NCBI GenBank assembly: GCA_023053545.1
Contig: JAKZAN010000005.1
Coordinates: forward strand, 12,276,001 to 12,340,000
Reading direction: 5' to 3'
DNA: 64,000 bases
Source of the DNA: Lepidurus packardi
Taxonomy: Eukaryota > Arthropoda > Branchiopoda > Notostraca > Triopsidae
In this document: positions 11,068 through 22,100 of the stretch, one piece after another
Layout: the number at the start of each line of letters is the position of its first letter
Numbering within the stretch: the first letter of the stretch is position 1
Notes under the pieces: generated by a model
The model's database searches: none
What the model was told of the DNA's origin: nothing
Seen by the model: the letters and a program-made list of their open reading frames with translations, nothing else
Translations under genes and position numbers: made by a program

Positions 11068-11606
11068 GAAAAACCGGATCCGAAAGAGGTTTCGAAGGTT
11101 TCACAATGGTGGTTGTAACAATAGATGAAAATGGCGTTCCGATAATTATCGATACACCCAAAGTAAGGCAAATTAGAGCCGAAGCAAGTAGTGAATCGAT
11201 GATTGTAACGATGGATGATAGCGATCCGGTAGTTAGCGGAACACCCAAACTAAGGGAAGTCGAAGCCGAAACAAGTAAGGAATCGGTGGTTGGAACGATG
11301 GATGACAATGGCGATCCGATAGTTACCGGCAAAGTTGAATCTGAGAACCCTGGTGGAAAGGAAACCCCAGCCAAGGACGTGACAATACCAAAGATGCGAA
11401 AGTTATCACATCGATTAGAATGCTATTTTGCTGGCTGTGGAGAGAGGTTAACTCGATTGTTAAATTCTATTAGCCACGTGAATCGAAAGCATGGAATGAA
11501 CTGCGTAATTGAAAAGCGTAGTTTTCCAGACGAGGAGAGGTTTTTAGCCTCGAAGATTAGCATTGAAAAGAGGCAAAGTGTTTCCTTGGTTAACTGTAGA
11601 TGTTAA
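11068..11606 (+). mobile_element. Second partial copy of the OTU-MULE gene (repeats and third finger)
   Basis: Open through the region matching residues about 362-540 of the intact protein at 19139-22558: the RKTGSER segment, three short TMDD-type repeats and the C2H2 finger beginning CYFAGCGE. It ends in a TGT-TAA stop at 11606 exactly where similarity to the intact gene ends; beyond that the sequence agrees with the copy at 1-390. The frame has no inner stop, but no promoter, OTU domain or transposase is attached. It may be a relic, or a small truncated protein if a start is supplied upstream (a Met occurs at 11001 in unrelated sequence). Confidence 0.7.
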
Positions 11607-12059
11607 CCAAGGAATTGTCCAAACGGAATTGATTGTACAAAGTTTTCTTCCAATATAGTTTACATGTAGAGTAATCAAAGAAATCCTAAGATCATTATCG
11701 ACGGTAGTCGGTTTGCACTGCGGGTGCACCGTCATGGTTCCTTCTGACATCTATGTAAGGTATTATCAAGGGGTTCGAAACTGTTTCCAGGTGTAGGAAT
11801 GCTAAAAAAATTGTGTAACCCTGACAAATTGCAGAGTTACAACTGCTACAAATAGACTACAATGTTACAAACCACGGTCACAAAATTTAAAGTTTCAAAG
11901 CTACACGTATTATAAACAGCTATATTATAAAATTCGAATCTCGCTTACATAACAACAATATATGTTGTAGATTTCGATACCTGTTAAAAATAAAATCTGT
12001 GAAGCATAGTTGCAAGTACACACTGGAAAAATGGGTCGCTAAAGTAGGTTAATTTTTTC
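11607..12059. other. Spacer with irregular GTTACAA/GCTACAA words
   Basis: No coding sequence. From about 11815 to 11925 the words TTACAA and CTACAA recur irregularly, as they do more densely at 14050-14275. Confidence 0.4.
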
Positions 12060-13768
12060 GATCTAAAATCGGTAGTTGCCACTAAAAAAAGCTGTACCTG
12101 TATCAAAAGATGTTTGGTTCCTTCTAAATGATGGGCATTCTTCACTTAAAACCGGTGGGTGTTTCTCGTAGTCGGAAAGCATCCCCCAGTTATTGGCAAG
12201 GCATTCTAAATTTTGGCAACCTTTCACAAAACACAGTAACCAATTCCTTAAACCAGTAGCAAATTCCGCATAATTTGACACTCGTATTTTACAAATTTCA
12301 GTATGCCCGAGGTTTGCCTTTTGCCTTACTTGACTTTGTACGACTTCAGTACGTTTCCCGCTTCCTACTCTAATGTTTCTGGCTTCGAACGTTTAGTGTC
12401 CTTACGTAGGAAGCTAACCGGTTCAGACTTTCGTCATTATCGAAAGCCACGACGATCTTTTCCAGAATTGTTTACGGCTGCATGCAAGAGTCGAACAAGC
12501 CAGCTCTCATGACCACTTTCCTTACACAGGAAAGACAGTTTTTCTATAGAAATGAAGCATTTGGCAATGGCGGCCGTACGATCATGCTGATCCTTACAAA
12601 TACGTTGCAAAGCTAAATTTTCTCTTTCCAGTTTCTTAAGTGAATTAAACACTTCAAGGCAGTCGTCCATCTGAGTCTGACAGAGATCGCTACTTGTCAC
12701 ATTTTCTCGTTTGATTCGACGCCTGTAATGCCGACTGTTCCATTTTGCGGGAGTACTTAGCGTCTGAGTAACTCCCGCGGTTAAAAACCCTGCCCCATTT
12801 TAGTACTTCTTTCTTGTGTTGCAATATCCAAATCAATGGTGAAAGCAGGGGCATCCCTATTATTTGCTGCTGACCCAGGTGACGCTTGAATTTCGTTGAC
12901 TTCTTCGGATTGGGCAGGTGCACTAAAGGTCATGCCGGGTTTCTTGACTAAGTAATTTCTAACGGTATTGGATTTGGTAGGGTTGCCTTTAACTTCGCCG
13001 AGTTGCTTATGGTGCTTTTGCGATAGATGTCTCGAAACCGATCCGATGTTCCAGTATCGGCCGTTGCCTACACGCGGGCAACTCAAGTTGGCCTTGCAAC
13101 GCAGGCACTTGATGGCAGCTATTGTCTTGCCTAGTAATTGCTCTTCGCTTGGAAACTCAAAGTCTTCCAAGTCGAAATGAACTTTGTCTTGGTTTGCCTC
13201 AACCCATGCGTTGACCTTTTTCACAAGTGTGTAAATTCGGACAGGCTTCGCAGCCGCAGCAGAAGCTGCTGAAGAAATTGTTTTAGACGCATCTGCTGTT
13301 TGCGTAGGTTTCTGTTTGCGTAAGTTTCTGGACTATGCAGATTCTCGTGTACAGCTGATTTTTTTACCGAATCTTTGTAGCGGGGCTTCTTTGATAATGG
13401 TTCAAAACCAGCAACCCTCTTCTTAGCGTATTCTACAGTATGCTCCATTTGTTTCAGGTCACCGGCATGAACTCGAATTCCTCCGGCGTGGTACAAAAGA
13501 AATCTCCAACAATTAACTTTCGCTCGGAAGTCGTCGCGTTTATAAAGCGCTTTGCTACTTTCGTTCCTACCAGCGTCTCTATTTGCTTAAGTGCATCATT
13601 GTCAAGTTCCGATAAACTAAGCCAACTATTATACCTCGAAGTCTTAAGCAGTTGAGCAATATACGCTCGTAATACATAGGATTTTGCTAAATCTTCGAAT
13701 AAAGCTTTCTCGGCAGTTGAAACATATTCTCGGCAGTATTCTGTCTGCGTTTCTACTTCTTTAGACAT
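12060..13768 (-). pseudogene. Frameshifted zinc-finger gene (BED-like finger), unknown family
   Basis: Starts at 13768 with an open 104-codon frame (MSKEVETQTEYC...), shifts frame near 13455-13496, continues as a basic stretch, and shifts again at a perfect-phase-breaking 16-bp tandem duplication (13296-13311 and 13312-13327). The next frame holds a C-x2-C...H-x4-H finger (CLRCKANLSC...HLSQKHH, about 12995-13115) like BED or single C2H2 fingers of transposon-related proteins. Further frames 12437-12730, about 12330-12470 and 12063-12260 continue protein-like sequence, with shifts and stops between. No splice sites explain the shifts, so it reads as a recently broken gene. Family not recognised; it may be a domesticated or mobile-element protein. 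Confidence 0.55.
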
Positions 13769-13814
13769 TGTAACAAAATAAAAATGTAGTTTGTGTCTAC
13801 GGTATGGGCTTCGG

Positions 13815-13868
13815 CTTTGAACTAATGCACTTTGAACTAATCACTTTGAACTACTGACTTTGAACTAC
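13815..13868. repeat. Four direct repeats of CTTTGAACTA
   Basis: The 10-mer CTTTGAACTA recurs four times at 13-16 bp spacing just upstream of the start of the broken zinc-finger gene. Confidence 0.7.
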
Positions 13869-14049
13869 CGCACTGCAAGTTTAACTTGCAATTTGTGGCG
13901 TATTATCATTGAAACAGGCATGGTTTGGATGATGAAACGCGATTCAGTCCATTCGCGATTGACCCAGGGAAATACACGTACTCTACAATTTGCAGATTCC
14001 TGGGTTACTGTTTAGCATATGGGGCGTAAAGTGAACAAGGGCCCAAGGG

Positions 14050-14275
14050 AAGGCTACTGGGTTACAAAACTACAAAATATGGTTACAAAATTAGAAAGTA
14101 CGGTAATAAAGCTACAAACAACGGTTACAACGGTTACAACGCTACAAAGTACGGTTACAAAGCTAAAACTAAAGCTACAACGGTTATTGTAGTGGTACAA
14201 AGCTACAATCTATGTAATTGTTAAGTTATTCCGTCACAAGTGAAGTTACACGTGCTTCAAAGAGATACAATTGTA
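14050..14275. repeat. Irregular repeat rich in GGTTACAA and GCTACAA
   Basis: Repeated 8-9-mers (GGTTACAA, AGCTACAA, ACGGTTACAA) at irregular spacing over about 220 bp; no coding potential. Confidence 0.6.
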
Positions 14276-14915
14276 ACCGACTTTGCAGGGTGTACGAGGC
14301 TACAGTCAAGTTTCGAACCACTTGTCCGTATTGAAAGCTATCTATCAGCAAATAGGCTCGCCATGGCCATTCTTTGGCAGTAGCTGGTTGGCCTCCCAAT
14401 ATTCGACTCTGTCAATAGAGGAATAAATCAGCAACCACCTATACCGAGCTTGAAAGTAATTAGACTTTACAGGTCCTTTAACTCCGCAGCTACAAGCTTG
14501 GTTGGTAGTACTGCTACACAAGAATTGTCTCATGTACGAGCTCATCCGGCTGAAAGCTAAAAGCACGAAAAAGAATTTGTTTTGAATTTATCGTCAATAG
14601 ACATGGTTCTTTAAAATCTAAACTAATGACAGGCTCACGCGAGAGTACTCGATCCCACACACCAGCTACCTTGCGGGGACGCTGATGCTACGCGTGCTTC
14701 CCATTTCTAAAGTAAGTTCAAAGCAAGGAAAATGGGTAGTGACTAAGTTGTAAATGGCAGTTGATTATCGAGTTACGCTCTGGTGAGAGAGGAGGTTCTG
14801 CAGTAACGCGGGCGGTACCGCCAGGGGTCCGATTTCAGCAGTTGTTGCTTCCCGCCGAGGCAAGAACTACCAACACTGCAAGGGCTACCAAGTCCCACAA
14901 GAACTTCAAATGCAT
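14268..14915 (-). pseudogene. Broken serine protease homologue (exons 1-4 remnants)
   Basis: Exon 1 remnant starts at 14915 (MHLKFLWDLVAL, a signal peptide ending LASAG) but meets a stop a few codons later. An exon 2 remnant lies at about 14640-14720, a readable exon 3 (FSRMSSYMRQF, ACSCG) at 14480-14555 and the start of exon 4 (SRILGGQ) at about 14330-14412, after which the sequence loses similarity before the His position. The divergence from units 1-3 is larger than among them, so this belongs to an older subfamily. Confidence 0.7.
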
Positions 14916-15024
14916 CGCGTTGACGTTCAAGACGGATGACTGAAGAGCCTTTACTTTCAAGATGGGCATCTATACGAAGAAGCCAGATCAGTTTAAGCCA
15001 GGTAACTGTCGGTTACTTTAAAGG

Positions 15025-15555
15025 CTTTTCACTGGAAAAGACCCTTTATCAAATCGACAGGTGGTCCTTGCACTGGATTAGAGTGAAGTTCGTGTTAGTT
15101 GTTGATACTTTAATTGCTCGTAATTACAGATAATAAATGCCTCTTCCTAGTACTTTTTAAGTAATGGCTCCAATTATAAAGCTATGGAAAGCGTCTTACA
15201 AGCCTTTTAATCATTTCCTTATTGGATTCTTCCAAGGATCTAGTCCACATAGGCACTTGTACAACTTTTAATTGGTGTGACCGAATTTGAAGCCACTTCT
15301 GTACCACTCAATTCATTAACACGTTTCGTAAGTTGGGTTTTGTGGAATGAAATGACGCAAGCCACTATAAACCCCAAGTTAATCGCAGCAATAATGTCTT
15401 TGATCACGCAATGCAAGAAATACATGTGCGTAGGATTTTGATAGGGAGTATCTGAACCAAACAAACTCAAAAAATAACTTATGCAGTTACCTTAGCGTTA
15501 TGTTATGTAAAGGGTTAATTCCTAATCGTAAGCTTATAACCTAACTTTTTATCTT
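15025..15555. repeat. Dispersed duplicated segment with a small membrane-like frame (copy 2)
   Basis: Second copy of 4848-5400. The minus-strand frame here is 15240-15470 (76 codons, ending TSAYVD) and differs from copy 1 at about ten positions. A four-base-scale difference upstream of the hydrophobic stretch removes the splice-acceptor-like AG present in copy 1. Confidence 0.35.
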
Positions 15556-15744
15556 TGCAAGTGATATCTCATAATTTCTAGTGTGAATATTTTCAATTTT
15601 CATCCAGTTCTATAAATTTTATACATTATTGTACGAATTAGATGTAGTTGTACAGTATTCCGATTATATATTACAATAATATATTACAATCAATACTACT
15701 ATACTATACTATATAACAATATTTACAATATTACAATTATATAT

Positions 15745-15850
15745 TACAATGTCAACTGCAGCGGTCGTGGCCGCGCGAACCGTGGTGGGTGGGGCAACGG
15801 AACTACCACAAGTGAATGTTCGCAAGAACTATGCGATTGAAAGCTAAAAG
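15745..15850 (-). pseudogene. Fragment of a protease-homologue exon 3
   Basis: The minus strand has an acceptor-like TTTTAG, then a decayed form of the FSRM...QFGCGSAVA segment seen in exon 3 of the intact units, without a usable frame. It is flanked by poly-TATTACAA sequence at 15655-15745. Confidence 0.55.
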
Positions 15851-16322
15851 GACAATAACGCACACGGGTTTCTTTAATTGCGTAATAAAATAAATCCTTT
15901 TTGGGTTGTTGCCAATAATTTCCGGTTCAAAAAGTAACAAAATTAACGAAAAAGGCAATACTATCTATGTATTCTATTAAACTCTTTACCAAGTATTGAA
16001 GAAAACGAACCAAAATGACTGGGTCGATCATTTTGAAAAACCCGGTTCAGCTGAATTAAGGACATTAGAGACTGATTTCATTTTTGGTTTATATAATTCC
16101 CAATTGTATTATCCCATTGTTTAACCCAATCCTTTAATGCAATTATATTTTTTGTAGTTGAATCACACAGGTCGATTGATTCACAATGTCTGCTGTGGTC
16201 TTCCAAATTCTGGATACATTTGTCGCCTCAATTAGATTGCACTTATATATTGCAAAATGTCTGGCCTGTAAAAGGTAGGGAAAAGATTTCCTTGAAATTT
16301 AAAAAACCACTACTATTTTTCC
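15851..16322. repeat. Duplicated 3' flank of the protease-homologue unit (copy 3)
   Basis: From about 16030 it matches 1095-1393 and 6900-7187. No coding sequence. Confidence 0.7.
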
Positions 16323-17905
16323 TTAAACTTTACCAGTTTTTTGGTCAATCCAGCTCAGGTAATTCGTCAGTTTGGTGTACACTCCAGGATAGAATTCGCT
16401 TCCGCATTCATATCCCCCGCTATTTAGCCCAATCATGTAAGTGTTTGTTCCACTTTGCCAATTGACAGGGCCACCTTCATCACCCTACGGAGAAGAACAA
16501 GTTATGAAATGCCGTAAAAATAAAAAATTTCTCAAATTCCCAAATTACGTAGCAGGATCCGACGCCGACTTGACGGAACATGCAAAACATGTTATCCGTG
16601 ATTTCAATACTAGGATGCTGGAAAGGGGTCGATGTACACTGAGTTCGGTTAAAAATTGATAGAGTCGTTTCCAAGAGTTTATTTGAATTAGGGACCTCAT
16701 CCATGGGGCTACCCCAACCTAGCAAAACCGACAGTTATTGTATCGTTTCGTGCTTAACGAGCGCCGGTTAAAGGTTGCGGGTACTAGAGGCAGTTGCTCT
16801 GCGCGCCCAACTGACAGGGGCGCTAACTGTACTCGGATTTGTTTCTTTTCGTCAAAAAGGGGCCATGCTTAGAGCAACAACCCAGGGCACGAGTAACGCT
16901 CTGCCCGTACTGACTATAATATATCTTAGATTTGCTTACCGGTCACTGTAGCATTCTGTCCGGTAAAATTCGTTGTAATAAACTTGTAAGGTAGGCAAAT
17001 GGGCTGGATGGCAGCACTCAAAGGCGCCGGCTTAATCAGTCTTAACAGTGCAATGTCGTTATCTCTTTTAGAAAAGTCGAAGTTCGGATGGATCATGATG
17101 GTGGCATTTGTTACCTGTTATGCATTTCGCAAAAACAACTGTTTACATATCTTTTCAAAAGATGACAAGTTATACTTACGTGAAGGGCAGTTACTGTGAT
17201 GTCATTAATTCCAAGGTAGACATTGACACTCTTTACAGAATTGAAGCACCAAGCAGTTGAAACGACCCAGCTTTCGCTGATCAGAGTGCCTCCACAACTC
17301 CTTTTATTGTCCATTAACAAATAGGCCATCCAGGGCCATTTTTTCAGGGTAGATTCTTGGCCACCAAAGATACGATTCTGTGAATATAGTCAAGTTAATT
17401 GTGAGTTGAAAGCGAAGTGTTGAGAAGTACTGTATTTACTGAGTTTCCTTTGATGCCGCAGCTACAGGCTGGGGCAACGGCACTACCACACCCAAATTGT
17501 CGCAAGTAAGAGACCATGCGACTGAAAGCTAAAATTACAAATAAACAGTGTAATGATTGTTCTTGGAAGTATGAAACTTGAAAATGTAATTATAAGTCAG
17601 TCAAGTAAGGACTTACGAGAGAGTACGGCGCGCTCCCAGAGGCTCACGTCCGTTTTCGTTGGCTCTACGGGGTTTGGTTCGGAACTCTAGCGTTTGAATT
17701 TATTTAAGACATTTTAAAGTAAGTACACTATAAGGAACTGTGGTTGACTTACTTGTTGCTGTTGGCTCAGTAGGAATGCGAGCAAACCGGGTTCTACTTT
17801 GGTGGGCCCAACACCGTCAGCATCGTCGCCGTTTGGGTTACCCGCGGAAGCTAAGGCAAAAATCCCAAACAGGGCTACCAACATCACGGAAAACTTGGAA
17901 CTCAT
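16323..17905 (-). CDS. Secreted serine protease homologue 3, catalytically dead (His to Trp, Ser to Glu)
   Basis: Seven exons: 17753-17905, 17617-17686, 17440-17528, 17180-17377, 16940-17114, 16549-16718, 16323-16484; 339 codons, 338 aa, intact. Signal peptide MSSKFSV..., pro-region with CSCG, S1 domain beginning NR-IFGG. Asp190 kept (NDIALL); His position STAWC (W147); Ser position GDEGGP (E288). The substrate-pocket SWG of the other copies is SGG here, so even the binding cleft is altered. The His-loop Cys pair is present. The combination of an intact frame with complete loss of the active site argues for a retained non-enzymatic protein, not a decaying one. Confidence 0.85.
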
Positions 17906-17963
17906 TGCGTATAGGTTGCAGTTGAGTCCGAAGGAATGAATTTTCTTCGCTCCCGGCGGTCGC

Positions 17964-17970
17964 GTTTATA
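17964..17970 (-). promoter_or_regulatory. TATA box of serine protease homologue 3
   Basis: TATAAAC about 60 bp upstream of the start codon at 17905, same place as in units 1 and 2. Confidence 0.55.
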
Positions 17971-17989
17971 GTTTTCTTGACTAGAGTGA

Positions 17990-18765
17990 AGAGCCGCCTC
18001 TGATTTCAGTTCAGGAAGACTATCGGCAACTGGAAAGGCTTCTCACTAGAAAAAAAACTTTATAAAATACGACAGGTGGTGATAACACGTGATGAGAGAG
18101 ATTGGCTTATGTGTGGTTGTAAACTTAATGATTCTTCCATACAAATTATACGTTCAAGTCTTCAGCTTGTATTTTGTAGAAGGAAGTCTGCAATTTGGAA
18201 GTAATGAGATGCGTCGTAGGACCTTCGTTCAAGGACCTAGCAAGCTACAGTTAATTGTATAACTTTATTGACGTACCCTAGTTTGAAAGAAGATATGTAA
18301 CTTCATGCTGTGAAACAAGATAGACACACACGGTACACATGTTGCTTCATTTAAAAAAACAGTTGTTGCTTTTAACATAATTGTATTATTTGGTTAGCAT
18401 AGCAAGCAATAGCACGCATGCTAAACTCGAAATGAAAAAGGCATTAATCCTGGAACTAGAAATTTGTCCATGAAATGTATGGCCTTATTTCGTTCCGAAG
18501 TTAAAGCTACTCGTGCTCGTAGCAAGATCGGACAGGGAGCCGTGAATTTGCTAATTATAACGCCGTTCACATCTAGTTTATTAATAATTATACAAATATA
18601 AATAATTCAATTTAAAAAAAAAAGGTTTTTGTATTGTCAATCTCAAATTTCATTGGTCTGCAAGGCGGATATGGTTGTGTTACAAGTCTTCTGCAAAATT
18701 GTTAACCCAACCCCCTAAATAAATATATTGAAGGTTTAAACCCTTGGAATCCGCCCGCAAAGCCA
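17990..18765. repeat. Duplicated 5' flank of the protease-homologue unit (copy 3)
   Basis: Matches 3062-3840; the similarity ends at a shared CCGCCCGCAA word near 18765, about 370 bp before the start of the OTU-MULE gene. Confidence 0.75.
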
Positions 18766-19138
18766 TTCGTCCTGTCGGTAAGGCCTAACAGTGACTCTTC
18801 TGTATTGTCCAAGCCGCGCCCCGGCACGCCTCGCCCAGTCCCCAGTCTTCTACTTGTATGGCGTTCATCTGTCAACGTGGCTTTGAAAAGCCTTCCAAAA
18901 CCTATTAAATTTTCAAACTTTCCGTCTTATTTGTGAGAAATTCGAGTGTCAAAGTTTCTTCTCATCACCTCCCTCGACCCTGGTAAATGTATATCATATC
19001 GTATTTGCGTCCTTTTATCGCATTTATCTCATTTACTAATTTGTATCCGTTTGTTTACTTTCTGTAGATTCAAGTTAATTTCATTGTTGGCGGCACAATT
19101 TGCCAAGTTACTCAAATCCCGGTGCCGTCAAATGAGAC

Positions 19139-22100
19139 ATGGCGTTAGAAAGAGCGAAACAGTTCGCAATATGGCGTGCCAATTTGCAGAAAGTAACCGG
19201 TTTACCGTCAACCACCCAAAATGACATTTCTAACGATCCCATCATCGTTTCCTCGTCGGGATTCGAGAGATTCCGCCAAATCTGCCTGGTTTACAAGAAG
19301 CAGTTCGCTCGCTTCCCTATACCTACCCAACTGATCCCCCCCGACACGATTGTGCTGAACCAAATCGAAGCTTTCGCCACCCAAGTTTTCCCTGAGAAAT
19401 TCACCAGCGATTTCGTGGCGCTCAAGAGCACCAGCAATGGCAACTGCTTCTACAACTCGGCCTCTCTCTCTCTCTTCAACTGCGAGGACTACGCTGAAGA
19501 AATCCGCTGTCGAGTCGTCGTGGAACTCGCCACCAACTACGAGCTTTACTCTCGCGAATCCGAGTTTCTTTCCAAAGATCAAATCAGTCAAATGGTCAAT
19601 TCCTCAGGCGTCGACATCGACCGCGTTTCCTTTCCCGGCCCCAGCAACGATACCGGCGTGAAAAACTCCGAACAAACCATCAAATACTACTGCCTGGAGC
19701 AAACGAAGGAATTTGAACACGCCTCCATCATCTCCTTCCCAGCTTTAGCGAACGCGCTTAGCGTAGCCGTGGAATCGATTTACCCTTATCCTGATATCGA
19801 TCCCAATGCATCCGATCATCCAGCCTTCCACTTCAATGTCGTTTTCCAGCCCCAAAATGAGCTCATTTCGGGAACTATTAGGATGTTGTGGACGGGAAAC
19901 TTCCACCTAACCTGCGAATTTAAAAGTGGCCGTCTCGTGATAGGTAAGGACTGGTCGCCAAACCACTTTGTTCCAGTTTTGGAACGCGCGCAAACATTGG
20001 ATCTGTCGACTATAACAGAGTCAGACGCAGCGCTTTTCATTTGCAAATGGTGCAACACGACTTTCACCCGCAAATCCAACTTGAAAATCCACTTGGGGAA
20101 GTCCCGTTGCCATTCGCGCGAACCCTTGTTTAAATGCACCCAGTGCAGTTCGGGGTTCAGCAGGAAGTTCACCTTAAACCGCCACGTGGCGACCATACAC
20201 GCCCCTGAGAGCGAAAGACCTCCCAAAGTAAGAAAAACCGGATCCGAAAGAGATTTCGAAGGGTTCACTACAGTGGTTATAACGTTGGATGATAATGGCG
20301 GTCCTATAATTATCGGTACACCTCAAAAAACGCAAATTAAAGCCGATGAAATTAGTGAATCGGTAATTGTAACGATGGATGATGGCTATCCGGTAGTTAC
20401 CGGAACTCCCAAAGTCAGGGAAGTCGGAACAGAAACAAGTAAGGAATCGGTGGTTGTAACAACGGATGACAATGGCGATCCCATAATTACCGGTACATTT
20501 GAATCTGAGAATCCTGGTGGGGAGGAAACGCCAGCTAAGAACGCAGTCAATACCAGTATGCGAAAGTTGTCACATCGGTTAGTTTGCTATTTTGATGGAT
20601 GTGGGGAGAGGTTGACCCGATTGTTAAATTATATTGGCCACGTGAATCAAAAGCATGGCATGAACTGCGTAATCGAAGAGGGTAGTTTTCCAGACGAGGA
20701 GAGTTTTTTGGCCTGGAAGATTAGCATTGAAAGGAGCCAAAATGTTTCCTTGGTTAACTGTCGAGGTTCCTCGAGGCACAGATACAGCACCACCACAACA
20801 TTCTTGTGCAACAGATCCTTCTCGTATAAATCACGAGCAGAAGGCAAACGTGCGGCTAAGCGCGTGGGTTCTTGTCGTACCGGCGGCCATTGCACGAGTT
20901 TCATCATTGCAGTAGTGCCCCACGAGACCAAGACCGTGAAGGTACGCTACTGCCTCACCCACGTGCCGCATGATCTTTTGGCGCGAAGGAACCGGCTGCA
21001 CAAAGACGTGCAGGAGGAAGTGATCCAGAAGTTGCAAGCGGGGCTGAGCAAACGGGAAATTGTTGAGAGCATGAACCGATCGACAGAAACTGCAGACGCG
21101 GCATGTAGGGATCACAGTATTACTATCAAGGACGTCCAAAACATTAAGCAGAAGCTGCCCTTGACTCTGGGCATGGCGCGCAGGAGCAATAACAGGGACT
21201 TTACAGGCATTGATGAATTGGTTCGCAAGATGGCGTTGCAGGCGTATAACCCGGTTTTCCTCTTTGAGAAACAAGGGATCTTGGATGATGAAACTGGAGA
21301 AGAAGTCCCCAGCTTTGCGATGGGCATTATCTTCCAGTCGCAGATTAACGTGTTTCAGATGTATGGCAGGAATTGCGTTTGTGTAGACAGTTCCCATAAG
21401 GTCAGTGATCTTCTGCTGACGACGGTGGTGGTTCTGGATGAAGGTGGGCGCGGTCATCCGGTAGCGTTTCTGCTGACTGACTGCGAACATGAAATGTTGT
21501 ATCGGCTGTTTTTCGAGAGGTTATTTAAGAAGGTGGGAGAGATCCGGGCGGAGGAGTTTGTGAGTGAATTGGATGATTCAGCATGGAATGCGTGGGAGAA
21601 GGTGTTTGACGCACGGACCACAGAGAGGAGAGTTTCCAGTTGGCACGTAGAGAAGGCGTGGCACCGGAAACTGAAGGACAACGGACGAGTATCGTCTGGA
21701 GTGGTTTGCACCTTGTTTTGTTTGCTGAGGAGTTTGCTGCGGCTGAAGGATAAGGGAGACTTCCAACGGTGCTTCAAGACCTTCTCGAACTTTGTGGAGA
21801 AACGCAACAAGCTCTTCTCGACGTACTTCTCTGAGCACTTTGCTCCGCGGGCAGACGAGTGGGCAGGGTTTAGCACGACCCACCTCCAAGGTAGGATCAA
21901 CATCTTCCTGGAGTCGTATCACCGAGTCTTACGATACGTCTTCGAGGAAGGTGAGCAGAAGGTCGAAGCCGTGTTAAGGGTACTGGAAAACTACGCCAGT
22001 GATAGTGACTTCAGGGAGTACCTCGTGTACAGGAGCATCCAGAGTGAGAGCGTCGTAGCGGAGACCAATAAAAGACACCGGAATTCGGAGCAGATTCCTG

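Noticed and set aside
18946..19224. 92-codon plus frame upstream of and overlapping the OTU-MULE start
   Set aside because: Runs through a probable 5' UTR intron and has no domain; the frame starting at 19139 holds all the domains.
20831..21903. Large minus-strand frames (219 and 149 codons) opposite the OTU-MULE gene
   Set aside because: Shadows of the long plus-strand coding frame; no motifs.
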